NCBI RefSeq assembly: GCF_045287255.1
Contig: NZ_CP137142.1
Coordinates: 1,302,001 to 1,366,000, forward strand
Length of the DNA stretch: 64,000 bases
Direction: 5' to 3'
Source: Henriciella sp045287255
GTDB lineage: Bacteria; Pseudomonadota; Alphaproteobacteria; Caulobacterales; Hyphomonadaceae
Shown: piece by piece, positions 25,368-34,553 of the stretch
How the letters are laid out: every line of letters begins with the position of its first letter
Position numbering within the stretch: the stretch's first letter is position 1
Position numbers and translations under genes: made by a program
The notes under the pieces: generated by a model
What the model was told of the DNA's origin: nothing
Databases searched by the model: none
Seen by the model: only the letters and a program-made list of their open reading frames with translations

Positions 25368-26375
25368 TCAGAATGCATGGAACAGGCCGGGATTGACTTT
25401 AATGGCTACGCTTGCGCCAATTTCGGGTTTTGAAGCAGGGACTATTCGGCTTTTTAGGCTCAGTCCGCTTTCATGCTCGAGGATGAGGTCCAGCGTGCTT
25501 CCCGTTCGCTGAACACCCGTGATCGTCATATCGATACCGTCTAAGTTATCCGATACTGAAATGGCCTCGGGGCGATAGAAAATTGTCTCGCTCTTAGGTT
25601 GGGCAAGTTCGGGCCATAGAGCTGAGAGCGCGCTGGCTGAAACCACTTCTAGCGGGCCAAAGGCTTTTGCGACAATCAGATTTTGCGGGCTCAGGAAAAC
25701 ATCGTCTGGCGTACCCACCTGCAAAAGTTTGCCTTGGTCCAGCACCGCGATCTGATCGCCATAGGCCAAAGCTTCCGAGGCATCATGTGTGACCATCAAT
25801 GTTGGTATGTTTGCTTTCCGAAGCGCGTCCAGCGCTGCCGTGCGGACTGTATCCCTGTTTGCCGGGTCCAGTCCCGAAAAGGGTTCATCCATCATGATCG
25901 CATTTGGATTGGCGGCAAGGGCGCGCGCAATGGCTACCCGCTGTTGCTCGCCTCCTGAGAGGTGATGGGGATAAGCCTCGGCCCTGTGCGCGATGCCAAG
26001 TGTTTCTAGCCATTTTTCAATCGTGGCTTCAGCCTCCTGTTTGGAGGTCCCGCGCATTCCGAACCGCACATTCTCCGTTACGCGCATATTCGGAAAGAGG
26101 GCAAAGTCCTGAAAGACCAGACCAATCTGCCGTGCCTCAGGGGGCGTTACGTTCTTAGGGCTGGAGAGGCAGGTATCGCCGCTAAAAACGGTCCCTGAAG
26201 ACGGGGCTTCAAGTCCAGCGACCAAACGTAAAAGTGTGGACTTGCCCGCACCAGAAGCCCCAAGGATCATTGTGACTTCGCCCGGCACAGCCGTCAAAGA
26301 GACACTGTCGAGAACAGTTCTCTCACCATACCTTTTGGTCAGGTTTTCTAGGGTCAGGGGCAATGCTTGGGTCAT
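25368..26375 (-). CDS. fbpC: Iron(III) ABC transporter ATP-binding protein (FbpC-like)
   Basis: The 335-aa ABC ATPase has Walker A LGASGAGKSTLLR, a Q-loop VFQDFALFPNM, signature LSGGEQQRVAIARAL, Walker B AIMMDEPFSGLD and the switch His in MVTHDASEAL. A C-terminal TOBE-like domain (residues about 240-335) places it in the Fbp/Pot subfamily. It overlaps the permease stop as ATGA. The system gathers ferric iron; the substrate is inferred from the binding protein. Confidence 0.9.
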   Translation of the reverse strand: MTQALPLTLENLTKRYGERTVLDSVSLTAVPGEVTMILGASGAGKSTLLRLVAGLEAPSSGTVFSGDTCLSSPKNVTPPEARQIGLVFQDFALFPNMRVTENVRFGMRGTSKQEAEATIEKWLETLGIAHRAEAYPHHLSGGEQQRVAIARALAANPNAIMMDEPFSGLDPANRDTVRTAALDALRKANIPTLMVTHDASEALAYGDQIAVLDQGKLLQVGTPDDVFLSPQNLIVAKAFGPLEVVSASALSALWPELAQPKSETIFYRPEAISVSDNLDGIDMTITGVQRTGSTLDLILEHESGLSLKSRIVPASKPEIGASVAIKVNPGLFHAF

Positions 26376-27964
26376 TGTACCTGACGTGAACGCGACATCT
26401 GCCAGGAAAGCAAGAGGACAGGTGCAAGCCCTGCAAGGGTAATCAACAAGGACGGGAAGACCGCCTGGGCCAGTCGCTCATCAGCCGCATACTTATAGGC
26501 CTCAACTGCAAGTGTATCCCACCCGAAGGGCCGTAGCATCAGCGTCGCGGGTAGCTCTTTCAGGGTCTCGACAAATAGGATCAGAAGCCCAGCCCACAGG
26601 CCCGGACTGATCAAGGGGAGATCAACACGAATCAGGCGGCGTAAACCGGTTGCGCCAAGACTGCGTGTCGCGTGATCCAGCGACTTAGGCGCACGTTCGA
26701 GCGCTGCTTGCAGTGGTTCTGAGCCTGCTGCGGTAAAGCGGCTCGCGTACACCCAGACAAGGATTGCCAGCGAAAACGGCCCTGAGATAGACAGATTGGA
26801 ACTGGAAAGGAACAAAACTGCGCCAAGCGCGAGCACAGCACCCGGTGCAGCGTATCCTGCAGCCGTCACAAGTCGGCCAGCTTGTCGACTGCGCCCCCGC
26901 GCGCTCAAGGTCAGAGCAATCGCGCAAATCAGGCCGAGGATTGTTCCAAAGCTTGCCAATAACAGTGTGGAGATCAGTGGCCCACTTATGTCTGGCATCA
27001 CTGCCCGCAATTCCAGAGACAGCCATAGCAACCGGCCAACCGGAAGGATGAAGCTGACAAGAAGAATGATCCCGCAAAAAGCTGATGCGAGGAGGCCGCT
27101 TGTGCGCGATAGCGTTTGTGGGTCTGGTGAGCGCCATCGCGAGGAGGTTTCCTGACTGCCTCTTTGCCCACGCGAGACTTTCTCGATGATCATAAAAGCA
27201 AAGGCGATCGCGATCAGAACGAGGGCCAGCCGCGCTGCGGTTGCCGGTTCGCCAAAACTGTTCCAGGCACGGATGATACCCACCCCCAAGGTTGGAATTC
27301 CCAGAAAGTCTGCGGCGCCATAGTCGGCCGCTGCTTCCATCATGGCCAACGCAAGGCCTGCAACGATAGCGGGGCGCGCCGCAGGCAGGGCAACATGCCA
27401 GAATGTTCTGTGGTGGCTGGCCCCCAAACTGCGTGCCGCCTCTAAGGTCGACAGCGACTGGTTGGCGAAGGCCGCTCTCGCCGTAATGTAAACATAGGGG
27501 AAGAGCGTCGTCGCCAACACAAATGACAGGCCGGGCAAGTTATAGACATCAGGGAAAAAATAGTCCCGGGCACGCAAGCCTGTCATGTCACGGATGAATG
27601 TCTGGAATGGGCCGCTTACCCCGCTCAGTTCCGCCCAGACATAGGCCATAACGTATCCGGGTACAGCCAGTGGTAAGACGAGCGCCCAGTTGAAGATGGC
27701 GCGTCCGGGGAATCTGTATCGGCTGACCAGCCACGCAGCCGGAACAGCAATCAGTAGAACCTGTACAGCGACGAGGCAGAGCATGCCCAAAGTTGTCGCC
27801 GTATAAGGCGCAAGCCGATTATTGAGAATGTGGCTCCAGGTTTCACCCCCGCCAAGCGTTAGCCCAAACCAAATCGCAACGGCGACGGGCAGCAATATGA
27901 AGCCCGTCACTGTCAGAAAGGTCAGTCGTCGCGTTTGTCCCTGATATGCCGTCAGGAGATTCAA
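26372..27964 (-). CDS. fbpB: Iron(III) ABC transporter permease (FbpB-like, fused double permease)
   Basis: The 530-aa protein has about twelve membrane segments and two EAA-type loops, LEAARSLGASHHRTFWHVAL (first half) and LDHATRSLGATGLRRLIRVD (second half). It is thus a duplicated permease as in FbpB. It begins with a TTG codon at 27964, three bases after the fbpA stop. Both halves are complete. Confidence 0.9.
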   Translation of the reverse strand: MNLLTAYQGQTRRLTFLTVTGFILLPVAVAIWFGLTLGGGETWSHILNNRLAPYTATTLGMLCLVAVQVLLIAVPAAWLVSRYRFPGRAIFNWALVLPLAVPGYVMAYVWAELSGVSGPFQTFIRDMTGLRARDYFFPDVYNLPGLSFVLATTLFPYVYITARAAFANQSLSTLEAARSLGASHHRTFWHVALPAARPAIVAGLALAMMEAAADYGAADFLGIPTLGVGIIRAWNSFGEPATAARLALVLIAIAFAFMIIEKVSRGQRGSQETSSRWRSPDPQTLSRTSGLLASAFCGIILLVSFILPVGRLLWLSLELRAVMPDISGPLISTLLLASFGTILGLICAIALTLSARGRSRQAGRLVTAAGYAAPGAVLALGAVLFLSSSNLSISGPFSLAILVWVYASRFTAAGSEPLQAALERAPKSLDHATRSLGATGLRRLIRVDLPLISPGLWAGLLILFVETLKELPATLMLRPFGWDTLAVEAYKYAADERLAQAVFPSLLITLAGLAPVLLLSWQMSRSRQVQ

Positions 27965-27967
27965 AAC

Positions 27968-29035
27968 CTAGTTCCAGCCCGCCAGATCATAGATGCGTTG
28001 CGCATCGGCCTGATTTTCCCCGAAGGTTGCAAGCGGGGTTGGACTGACTGTGTACTCCACGGAGGTGCCGTTCGGTAGGTCAAGTTGACCGAGCCTTGCG
28101 AGAGGAACTTCTTGTGTTTCAGATGTCAGGAGTGTCTGGCCAGACTCGGTAAGCAGGAATTCAATAAACTGTGCCGCCAGTGCCGGGTCTTCCGCAGAGG
28201 CAGAAATCGCAATCCCAGTAATGTTGACATGGGCACCCTGTCCATCACCGAAGGATGGGATCACGAGTGCTGTAGCGGCGGCGGCTTCGGTATCCCGATC
28301 CAGGCTGCTCGCCGCCAAGCGAGACCAGTAATAGTGATTAACGATCGCAACGCTACATTCGCCTGCGGCAACAGCGCGGATTTGATCCGTATCACCGCCT
28401 TGGGGTGCGCGCGCCATATTGGCCACAACACCTTCTGCCCAAGCCTGCGCTTCAGTCTCGCCAAGGCGGTCAATCAGCTCCGCCATCAGCGAGAGATTGT
28501 AGATATTGGATGACGCGCGCACACAAATTTCGCCCTGCAGAGCCGGATCAGCAAGCTTTACCCATTCATCAACCTGATCTTCGGTAATTCGTTCTGGGTC
28601 ATAGGCGACCAAACGCACGCGATTAGACAGCCCATACCAGTTCCCTTCAGCTTCGCGCATAGAATCTGGAACCTGCTCTTCAAGAGCGGGTGTAGTATAG
28701 CCCTGTGTCAGGCCAGCATCCTGAAACCGCCAAACGGCACCAGCATCTGCGGCAATGATCAGATCGGCAGGGCTGTTCTGACCTTCGGCCTTCATTGTTT
28801 CAAGCAATTGATCAGATTTTGCCTCGCGTACATCAATCTGCACGCCTGTTTGCTCTTCGAAAGCAGCATAAAGCGCTTTGTCGGAGTCGTAGTGACGCGC
28901 ACTATATATCTGCAAAGACTTCGATGCGGGTTCAGGCGTGGTCTGCGTTGATGACGCGCTGTCCTGTTCAGTCGGCTGAGAACAAGCGGTAAGGATCAAA
29001 GCGGCGAAGGCGGTAGCGGTGACAATCTTTTTCAT
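27968..29035 (-). CDS. fbpA: Iron(III) ABC transporter substrate-binding lipoprotein (FbpA-like)
   Basis: The 355-aa lipoprotein starts MKKIVTATAFAALILTAC with lipobox Cys18, followed by a Ser/Thr-rich tether. SLQIYSARHYDSDKALYAAF is the family N-terminus. The adjacent tyrosines Tyr235-Tyr236 in IVNHYYWSRL match the Fe3+-coordinating Tyr pair of FbpA. The start at 29035 was preferred to a longer upstream frame because it gives the signal peptide. A Fur-like box lies 19-35 bases upstream. Confidence 0.9.
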   Translation of the reverse strand: MKKIVTATAFAALILTACSQPTEQDSASSTQTTPEPASKSLQIYSARHYDSDKALYAAFEEQTGVQIDVREAKSDQLLETMKAEGQNSPADLIIAADAGAVWRFQDAGLTQGYTTPALEEQVPDSMREAEGNWYGLSNRVRLVAYDPERITEDQVDEWVKLADPALQGEICVRASSNIYNLSLMAELIDRLGETEAQAWAEGVVANMARAPQGGDTDQIRAVAAGECSVAIVNHYYWSRLAASSLDRDTEAAAATALVIPSFGDGQGAHVNITGIAISASAEDPALAAQFIEFLLTESGQTLLTSETQEVPLARLGQLDLPNGTSVEYTVSPTPLATFGENQADAQRIYDLAGWN

Positions 29036-29053
29036 AAGCTCGCCTTTGCATAG

Positions 29054-29070
29054 TTGAGAACTATTCGCAA
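29054..29070 (-). promoter_or_regulatory. Fur-like iron box upstream of fbpA
   Basis: The 17-base near-palindrome TTGAGAACTATTCGCAA has half-sites TTG[A/C]GAA and TTC[T/G]CAA around a 3-base centre, and resembles the TGAGAAT-x-ATTCTCA Fur consensus. It stands 19 bases upstream of the fbpA start, where a repressor would block iron-transport transcription. The match is by eye; no score was computed. Confidence 0.6.
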
Positions 29071-29169
29071 TAAGTGATTTAACGGAGGCTGCATTTTGTC
29101 GCGCGTTCTGACAATCAGAACTGTGATCAGATAGCTGGCATATACTCGGACCTGCTTTAGAGAAAACGC

Positions 29170-30231
29170 ATGACACAAGATCAAGGCAATGCAGGCAATA
29201 TGATCACCATTTATGGGGCAGGCATTATTGGCCTGTCCTGCGCTCTTGAATTTTCTAATCGCGGCGCGAGCGTGACCCTTATTGACCCAGTATGGCCGCC
29301 ACGCGGAGCAAGCTGGGCCGCTGCAGGCATGATTGCGCCAGCATTTGAGGCGGCAGCCGTATCCGGAACGCATCCAAAGCTGTTTGAACTTTGCCTACAA
29401 GGGGCTGCGCTTTGGCCAGAATGGAGCCAGCGTCTGGAAGCAGAGACAGGCCTTCCTGCGGGTTATGATGCTGAGCCATCCTTGGCACTGGCTTTCGATG
29501 CCGAGCAAACGGCACATCTGCAAGCGATTGTTGCGCGATCAAAGCGGGCGGGATTTGCTGTCGACACAATTGAGCCGAATGATGTCGCGATCAGACCGAC
29601 ACTTGCGCTTGAGATGCCAACCGATACCCATGTCGACAACCGTCTGACCATGACAGCGCTGGTGCGGGCATGCAAGGGACGTGAAAACATTACGCTTGCT
29701 GACGCGCCTGATCCGTCTCAACAGGCGACCGCTTTGGTAACCGCTGGATGGCAATCCCCTGATCTTGTTGGTGTAAAACTTCCTGTCTTCCCTTTAGGCG
29801 GGCAAATGCTTTCAGTCGAGCCTGTGGCGGGTGCACCCAACCGGACTGTCCGATGTGGCTCTCTTTATATTGTTCCCAAACAAGATCGGGTGATTATCGG
29901 GGCCACTGTAGAGCCCGGTATCGCGCGTCAGGATATTGTCGTTGAGGATGTTGAGCATCTTCGCCAGCAAGCCGCCCGCTTGTTTCCCGCACTTGCCAAT
30001 GCTCCGATCATTGAGCGATGGGCAGGCGTTCGTCCGGGCACGCCCGATCACGCGCCGTATCTTGGGCAGGTCAGTGAAACTAAATTCATTGCGGCAGGGC
30101 ATCATCGCAACGGCATTCTTTTGGCACCGCTCACAGCGCAAATCATGGCAGATATGATCCTTGAGGGGAAAACAGATCCGCTGATTGAGGCCTTCGCATC
30201 TGACCGCGCTCTTGAAGAGCTGCAGTCTTAA
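29170..30231 (+). CDS. thiO: Glycine oxidase ThiO-like FAD-dependent oxidoreductase
   Basis: The 353-aa flavoprotein has an N-terminal Rossmann motif GAGIIGLSCALEFSNRGASV, the ASWAAAGMIAPAFEAA segment typical of ThiO, and the C-terminal substrate part RWAGVRPGTPDHAPYLG followed by AGHHRNGILLAP. ThiO oxidises glycine to the imine used by ThiG. In many alphaproteobacteria it lies in an operon with thiS-thiG; here it is 6 kb away, divergent from the iron transporter. ATG 29170 and ATG 29200 are both possible starts. Confidence 0.88.
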   Translation: MTQDQGNAGNMITIYGAGIIGLSCALEFSNRGASVTLIDPVWPPRGASWAAAGMIAPAFEAAAVSGTHPKLFELCLQGAALWPEWSQRLEAETGLPAGYDAEPSLALAFDAEQTAHLQAIVARSKRAGFAVDTIEPNDVAIRPTLALEMPTDTHVDNRLTMTALVRACKGRENITLADAPDPSQQATALVTAGWQSPDLVGVKLPVFPLGGQMLSVEPVAGAPNRTVRCGSLYIVPKQDRVIIGATVEPGIARQDIVVEDVEHLRQQAARLFPALANAPIIERWAGVRPGTPDHAPYLGQVSETKFIAAGHHRNGILLAPLTAQIMADMILEGKTDPLIEAFASDRALEELQS

Positions 30232-30293
30232 CCCAGAGTGAGAGTGGACGAGATTCACCAACTTCCATAAACGGGTGGGGACAGGAGACGATC

Positions 30294-31466
30294 ATGCACG
30301 CAATTTCAGACATGACAGAAGACCAAATGGCGATTCAGGAAGGCGTTGAGCGTACCGTTTCGCAATTCGATGATGAGTACTGGGCGCGGACAGACGAAAC
30401 GGGTGAATGGCCGGAAGCTTTCTGTAATGCGATGGCTGAAGGCGGCTGGCTCGGAATTGCTTTCCCTGAAGAGTATGGCGGCGCTGGCCTTGGTCTGACA
30501 GAAGCAGCCATGATGATGCAGACCGTGACCCGTTCTGGTGCTGGTTACTCTGGTGCCTCTGCTGTGCACCTGAATATTTTCGGGCCAAAGCCGCTCGAAA
30601 AGTTCGGCAATGATGAGCAGAAGCAGGAAAACCTGCCAAAGATCATCTCGGGTGAAGAGAAAATGTGTTTCGCCGTGACCGAGCCAAATAGTGGCCTCGA
30701 TACCTCTTCACTCGAAACGAAGGCAGAGCGCACCAATACAGGCTACACGATCAATGGCCGGAAAATCTGGACAACCGGAGCGCAGCGCGCCGACAAAATC
30801 CTGATCATTGCCCGGACGACACCGAAGGATCAGTGCGCCAAGCCATATCTGGGGCTGTCGCTCTTCTATACCGACTTCAACCGTGACAAGATTGAAGCCA
30901 ACCCGATCCCGAAAATGGGTCGTAAGGCGGTTGAGTGTAACACGCTCTTCATCGATGGGCTTGAAGTGCCGAAAGAGCATTTGATTGGTGAAGAAGGTGC
31001 AGGATTTAAGTATCTGATCCAGGGTCTTAACCCGGAACGTGTTCTGTTTGCTGTTGAAAGCATTGGCCTTGGCTTTGCCGCGCTTGAGAAAGCTTCAACC
31101 TATGCCAATGAACGTGTCGTTTTTGGCCGTCCAATAGGCCAGAATCAGGGCATTGCGCACCCGCTCGCAAAGGCTTGGGCTGAACTCTCAGCCGCTGAGT
31201 TGCTCGCTTACAAGGCGGCGGCTTTGTTTGATCAAGGCAAGGAATGCGGCGCTGAGGCAAATGCTGCAAAATATCTCGGCACTGAAGCAGGCTTTAATGC
31301 TTGTGAGACCGCGGTTCTGACACATGGTGGCATGGGCTATGCGCGCGAGTATCATGTGGAGCGTTATATGCGTGAAGCTATGCTCGCCCGGATTGCTCCG
31401 GTCAGCCGTGAGATGATCTTGAACTTCATTGCTGAGCGCGTCCTCGGCCTACCGAAAAGCTACTAA
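30294..31466 (+). CDS. Acyl-CoA dehydrogenase family protein
   Basis: The 390-aa enzyme has an N-terminal helical domain (AFCNAMAEGGWLGIAFPEEY), a middle beta domain with CFAVTEPNSGLDTSS, and a C-terminal four-helix domain with GLNPERVLFA and THGGMGYAREYHVERYMREA. It oxidises an acyl-CoA with electron transfer to ETF. The chain-length preference cannot be told from sequence alone. AGGAG precedes the ATG. No thiolase or hydratase lies next to it. Confidence 0.92.
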   Translation: MHAISDMTEDQMAIQEGVERTVSQFDDEYWARTDETGEWPEAFCNAMAEGGWLGIAFPEEYGGAGLGLTEAAMMMQTVTRSGAGYSGASAVHLNIFGPKPLEKFGNDEQKQENLPKIISGEEKMCFAVTEPNSGLDTSSLETKAERTNTGYTINGRKIWTTGAQRADKILIIARTTPKDQCAKPYLGLSLFYTDFNRDKIEANPIPKMGRKAVECNTLFIDGLEVPKEHLIGEEGAGFKYLIQGLNPERVLFAVESIGLGFAALEKASTYANERVVFGRPIGQNQGIAHPLAKAWAELSAAELLAYKAAALFDQGKECGAEANAAKYLGTEAGFNACETAVLTHGGMGYAREYHVERYMREAMLARIAPVSREMILNFIAERVLGLPKSY

Positions 31467-31493
31467 AACGCGCCTGCAGGGCAGGGCGCTGCT

Positions 31494-32702
31494 TTAGGCA
31501 ACGCTCTGCAGGTGTGGTGCTTTTAGCGCCTGTGTCAGATCATCAATGATGTCCGCTGGGGTTTCCAGGCCAACAGACAGACGGACAAGCCCGTCGCTGA
31601 TCCCATGGGCATGACGCTCTTCAGCCGTATAGGTCGAGTGGGTCATACTGGCAGGATGCTGGATCAGCGTTTCAGCATCGCCTAGGCTGACGGCGCGACG
31701 GATCAGATTCAGGCGATTCATCAGATTGATCCCCGCCTGAAAGCCACCTTTGAGCTCAAAGGCAATCATCCCACCGCCAAGCGCCATTTGCGCTTTGGCG
31801 ACATCCCGTTGTGCAAAACCCTCAAGACCTGGATAGTGAACGACATCCACCTGTTCATGGGTGGTTAGAAAGTCTGCCACTACAGCCGCTGAAGCGGCAT
31901 GGCGCTCAACCCGCATCTCCAAGGTCTTCAGACCGCGCAGGATCAGATGCGCATTAAACGGTGCCAGCACAGCGCCCGTCATATCCTTGACGCCAACCAT
32001 GCGAACCTCATGCATATGCTCTGCAGAGCCAACGACAATCCCGGCAATCAAGTCACCATGGCCGCCCAGATACTTTGTTGCTGAGTGGAGTACAATGTCT
32101 GCGCCATGCTCAATCGGGCGCGTAATGACTGGTGTGGCATAGGTATTGTCGACCACGCTCAGGGCATTATGGCGCTTCGCAATGGCGCTGATCGCTGCAA
32201 TATCAACCAAGCGCATGTTCGGGTTTGCCGGGGTTTCGAAATAGACCATGCGGGTCTTGTCAGAAATGGCCTCAGCGAGCGCCTGCGGATCGCTCAGGTC
32301 AACATGGGTGACCTTTACGCCAAACCGCGACAGGCCATCACGCATGAACGCAAATGTGCAGCCATAAAGCGTCTTGTCTGTGATAACCTCATCACCCGCC
32401 TTCAGGAACGTCCACATCACCGACGTGATGGCGCCCATCCCTGAAGCGGTCGCAACCCCGGCTTCTGCGCCTTCAAGGCTCGCCATGCGGTCTTCAAGTA
32501 AAGCCGTCGTCGGGTTGGATATCCGGGTGTAGATATGCCCGGCCTCTTCCCCCGCAAAACGTCGTCCGCCCTGTTCGGCGGTATCGAAGGCAAATGTGGA
32601 GGTCAGGTGCAGAGGCGGGGTCAAAGCCCCGTGTTCATCCAGAGGGTCATAACCGTGATGGATTGCGCGGGTTGCAAAGCCAGTTTTGGAATCGGTCGTC
32701 AT
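31494..32702 (-). CDS. Methionine gamma-lyase-like PLP enzyme
   Basis: The 402-aa Cys/Met-metabolism PLP protein has PLP lysine Lys210 (HSATKYLGGHGD), Asp185 (VVDNTYATP), and the active-site segment DKTLYGCTFAFMRDG with Tyr113 and Cys115. A cysteine at that place is typical of methionine gamma-lyase, which splits methionine into methanethiol, ammonia and 2-oxobutyrate; cystathionine gamma-lyases usually have another residue. The start at 32702 gives the usual SKTGFATRAIHHGY N-terminus. It is divergent from an Lrp/AsnC regulator, as in known mdeA-mdeR pairs. O-acetylhomoserine lyase is less likely. Confidence 0.87.
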   Translation of the reverse strand: MTTDSKTGFATRAIHHGYDPLDEHGALTPPLHLTSTFAFDTAEQGGRRFAGEEAGHIYTRISNPTTALLEDRMASLEGAEAGVATASGMGAITSVMWTFLKAGDEVITDKTLYGCTFAFMRDGLSRFGVKVTHVDLSDPQALAEAISDKTRMVYFETPANPNMRLVDIAAISAIAKRHNALSVVDNTYATPVITRPIEHGADIVLHSATKYLGGHGDLIAGIVVGSAEHMHEVRMVGVKDMTGAVLAPFNAHLILRGLKTLEMRVERHAASAAVVADFLTTHEQVDVVHYPGLEGFAQRDVAKAQMALGGGMIAFELKGGFQAGINLMNRLNLIRRAVSLGDAETLIQHPASMTHSTYTAEERHAHGISDGLVRLSVGLETPADIIDDLTQALKAPHLQSVA

Positions 32703-32720
32703 GCTTGTCTCCTGATACAC

Positions 32721-32798
32721 TGGCATAATACCGCGATTTGCGCCGCAAGACTTTGCGAACTGGCTCGTCAAGCTTTGCTATTTTGGCATATTCTGCTA
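32721..32798. promoter_or_regulatory. Candidate Lrp-type operator region between the lyase and its regulator
   Basis: The 107-bp gap holds two similar direct motifs, TGGCATAATACCGC from 32721 and TGGCATATTCTGC from 32784, 63 bp or six helical turns apart. A perfect palindrome TTGCGCCGCAA lies between them at 32738-32748. Lrp/AsnC proteins bind as octamers to phased sites, so this fits autoregulation and lyase control. It is an inference from symmetry and spacing. Confidence 0.45.
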
Positions 32799-32809
32799 AT
32801 CATGAGCGT

Positions 32810-33265
32810 ATGGACGCAAAAGACTATCAAATCATCGATGCCTTGCAGCAGGATGGTCGACTGAGCAATCAAGACCTCTCAGCAAAAGTGGCATTGTCAC
32901 CCAGCCCATGCTTACGCCGTGTACGCCTGCTTGAGGAGGCTGGCATCATCGCGGGCTATACAGCGGTTGTAGACCAGAAAAGACTGGGCCTTTCTGTTAC
33001 GGCCTTTGTCCAGGTTAAGCTGGAACGGCATGGCGATGCCGCCGTGAACCAGTTCGAGGAGGCAATTGAAGCGTTACCGAATGTCATGGATTGCTGGCTG
33101 ATGACTGGGGAAGCCGACTATCTTTTACGCGTTGTAGCGAAAGATCTCGATGAGTTTGAAAGCTTCATACGAAGCCACCTCCAAAAAGTCCCGGGTATTG
33201 CCTCGATCAGCTCCAGTTTTGCTTATGGCCGGGTCAAGCGCTCGCGAGTTCTTCCACTCGGTTAA
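32810..33265 (+). CDS. Lrp/AsnC family transcriptional regulator
   Basis: The 151-aa protein has an N-terminal winged helix (IIDALQQDGRLSNQDLSAKV, LSPSPCLRRVRLLEEAGII) and a C-terminal RAM ligand domain (TAFVQVKLERHGD, CWLMTGEADYLLRVVAKDL). ATG 32810 gives the usual MDAKDYQIIDALQ start. The divergent methionine gamma-lyase is the likely target, with methionine or a relative as effector, by analogy with MdeR. Confidence 0.92.
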   Translation: MDAKDYQIIDALQQDGRLSNQDLSAKVALSPSPCLRRVRLLEEAGIIAGYTAVVDQKRLGLSVTAFVQVKLERHGDAAVNQFEEAIEALPNVMDCWLMTGEADYLLRVVAKDLDEFESFIRSHLQKVPGIASISSSFAYGRVKRSRVLPLG

Positions 33266-33352
33266 AAGCTGCATCCTCCAAGCTAGTCCTCTTGTTTTGG
33301 GGAGGGGGCAGGGATACCTGTAAGTCAGTTCATTTTTACAAAGGGGTAATTC

Positions 33353-34540
33353 ATGACCAGCTCTAGCCCAACCGCACTTCAATACCTTGATAAGGCCATG
33401 GGTGGCCTTCGTGAGATGGGCTTGCTGCCAGACAGAAACGGAGAGGGTGCTGCCCCGATTGTCGCGCTCCTTGAACAGATCAGTGATCTTGATCCAGACA
33501 AGGTTGCCGCGATTGCTCGAACGCTCGATCAGGCCAGTGTTTTCAACGATGTCGTCCGCGAGCAGATTTCAGGTATCACTATTGGCGAGCGTTACGAGGG
33601 CATCACAACGGCGTTCAATTCTATCCGTGACGATGCCAAGAGCCTCGTGGATCAGTACGCAGATGGCAAGATTTCCACATTTGAGCGTGTCTCAAATGTC
33701 TGGATGAAAATGACCCGCGGCGACATTGCCTCGCGCTTTGGCAAGATCAAGGACCTCTACCTCGAAGTTCAGGATGAAAGCGCCAATCAGATTGAGCGCG
33801 AGCGTAATATCCTCGAAGCCTATCTCGATTTCCGCGGGGCGATGAAGCAGTCCGAGGTTCTGGCTCTGGATGTTGAAAAGACAGCCATGGGCAAGCTGGA
33901 AGAGGCGCGATCTGCTGTGGATACAGCGGTGGCCGCTGTTGCAGGTTATGCGGGTGATGATGCGGCCCAGCGGGCGACCCTTGAACTGGCGCGTGATGAG
34001 AAACTCCGCGCGCTACAGGCCGAGGATAAGCGTTATCAGGTCGCCAAGGATATGGCGGATAACCTGACAATTGGGTACAACACATCCGAAGTCATCATGG
34101 CGCGTCTGGTGCAGATCACGACAGCCAAAGAGCGCGTCTACGCACAATCGGTCAGCTTTTTCTCGACCAATGAGATTGTTCTCACCGCCCTAACGGCGAG
34201 CTTCACGGGCATGCATGGTCTGCATGAGAGCACACAGACACTCGAAGCGATGAAAGAGGGCGTCAATCAAAGCCTCGAAGTCCTCGCAGAGATTGGCGAC
34301 AAGGTTCAGGAAGCTGCTGTGCGGTCGGGTTATGGCCCGACGGTTTCCGCTGCTTCAGTCAAAATGCTGGTCGATAGCGTTGTGAACTATCAGGAGCGTA
34401 CACAAACCATCATTGCCGAGATGCGTGATCTCTCAACCAAGAATTCGCAAGAGGTGCGCGAGGCGGTGGAAGATGGCAAGCGCCGCCTGACCAAGCTGGT
34501 CAATGAAGGCGCTGCGCTCGCGCTCATTCCTCGGACTTAA
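33353..34540 (+). CDS. TelA-like alpha-helical protein, first gene of a three-gene cluster
   Basis: The 395-aa protein is almost wholly helical with no signal peptide or membrane segment. It has a helical N-terminal half (LDPDKVAAIARTLDQASVF) and repeated coiled-coil stretches (IERERNILEAYLDFRGAMKQ, LELARDEKLRALQAEDKRYQ). A C-terminal helical bundle (SLEVLAEIGDKVQEAAVR, VNYQERTQTIIAEMRDLSTK) resembles the TelA/KlaA (PF05816) toxic-anion-resistance fold in layout. Family assignment is by pattern, not search. AAGGGG at 33341 is the ribosome-binding site. The next gene begins 13 bases later, so the three genes form an operon. Function unknown. Confidence 0.65.
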   Translation: MTSSSPTALQYLDKAMGGLREMGLLPDRNGEGAAPIVALLEQISDLDPDKVAAIARTLDQASVFNDVVREQISGITIGERYEGITTAFNSIRDDAKSLVDQYADGKISTFERVSNVWMKMTRGDIASRFGKIKDLYLEVQDESANQIERERNILEAYLDFRGAMKQSEVLALDVEKTAMGKLEEARSAVDTAVAAVAGYAGDDAAQRATLELARDEKLRALQAEDKRYQVAKDMADNLTIGYNTSEVIMARLVQITTAKERVYAQSVSFFSTNEIVLTALTASFTGMHGLHESTQTLEAMKEGVNQSLEVLAEIGDKVQEAAVRSGYGPTVSAASVKMLVDSVVNYQERTQTIIAEMRDLSTKNSQEVREAVEDGKRRLTKLVNEGAALALIPRT

Positions 34541-34553
34541 GGAGCGTTAGAGC

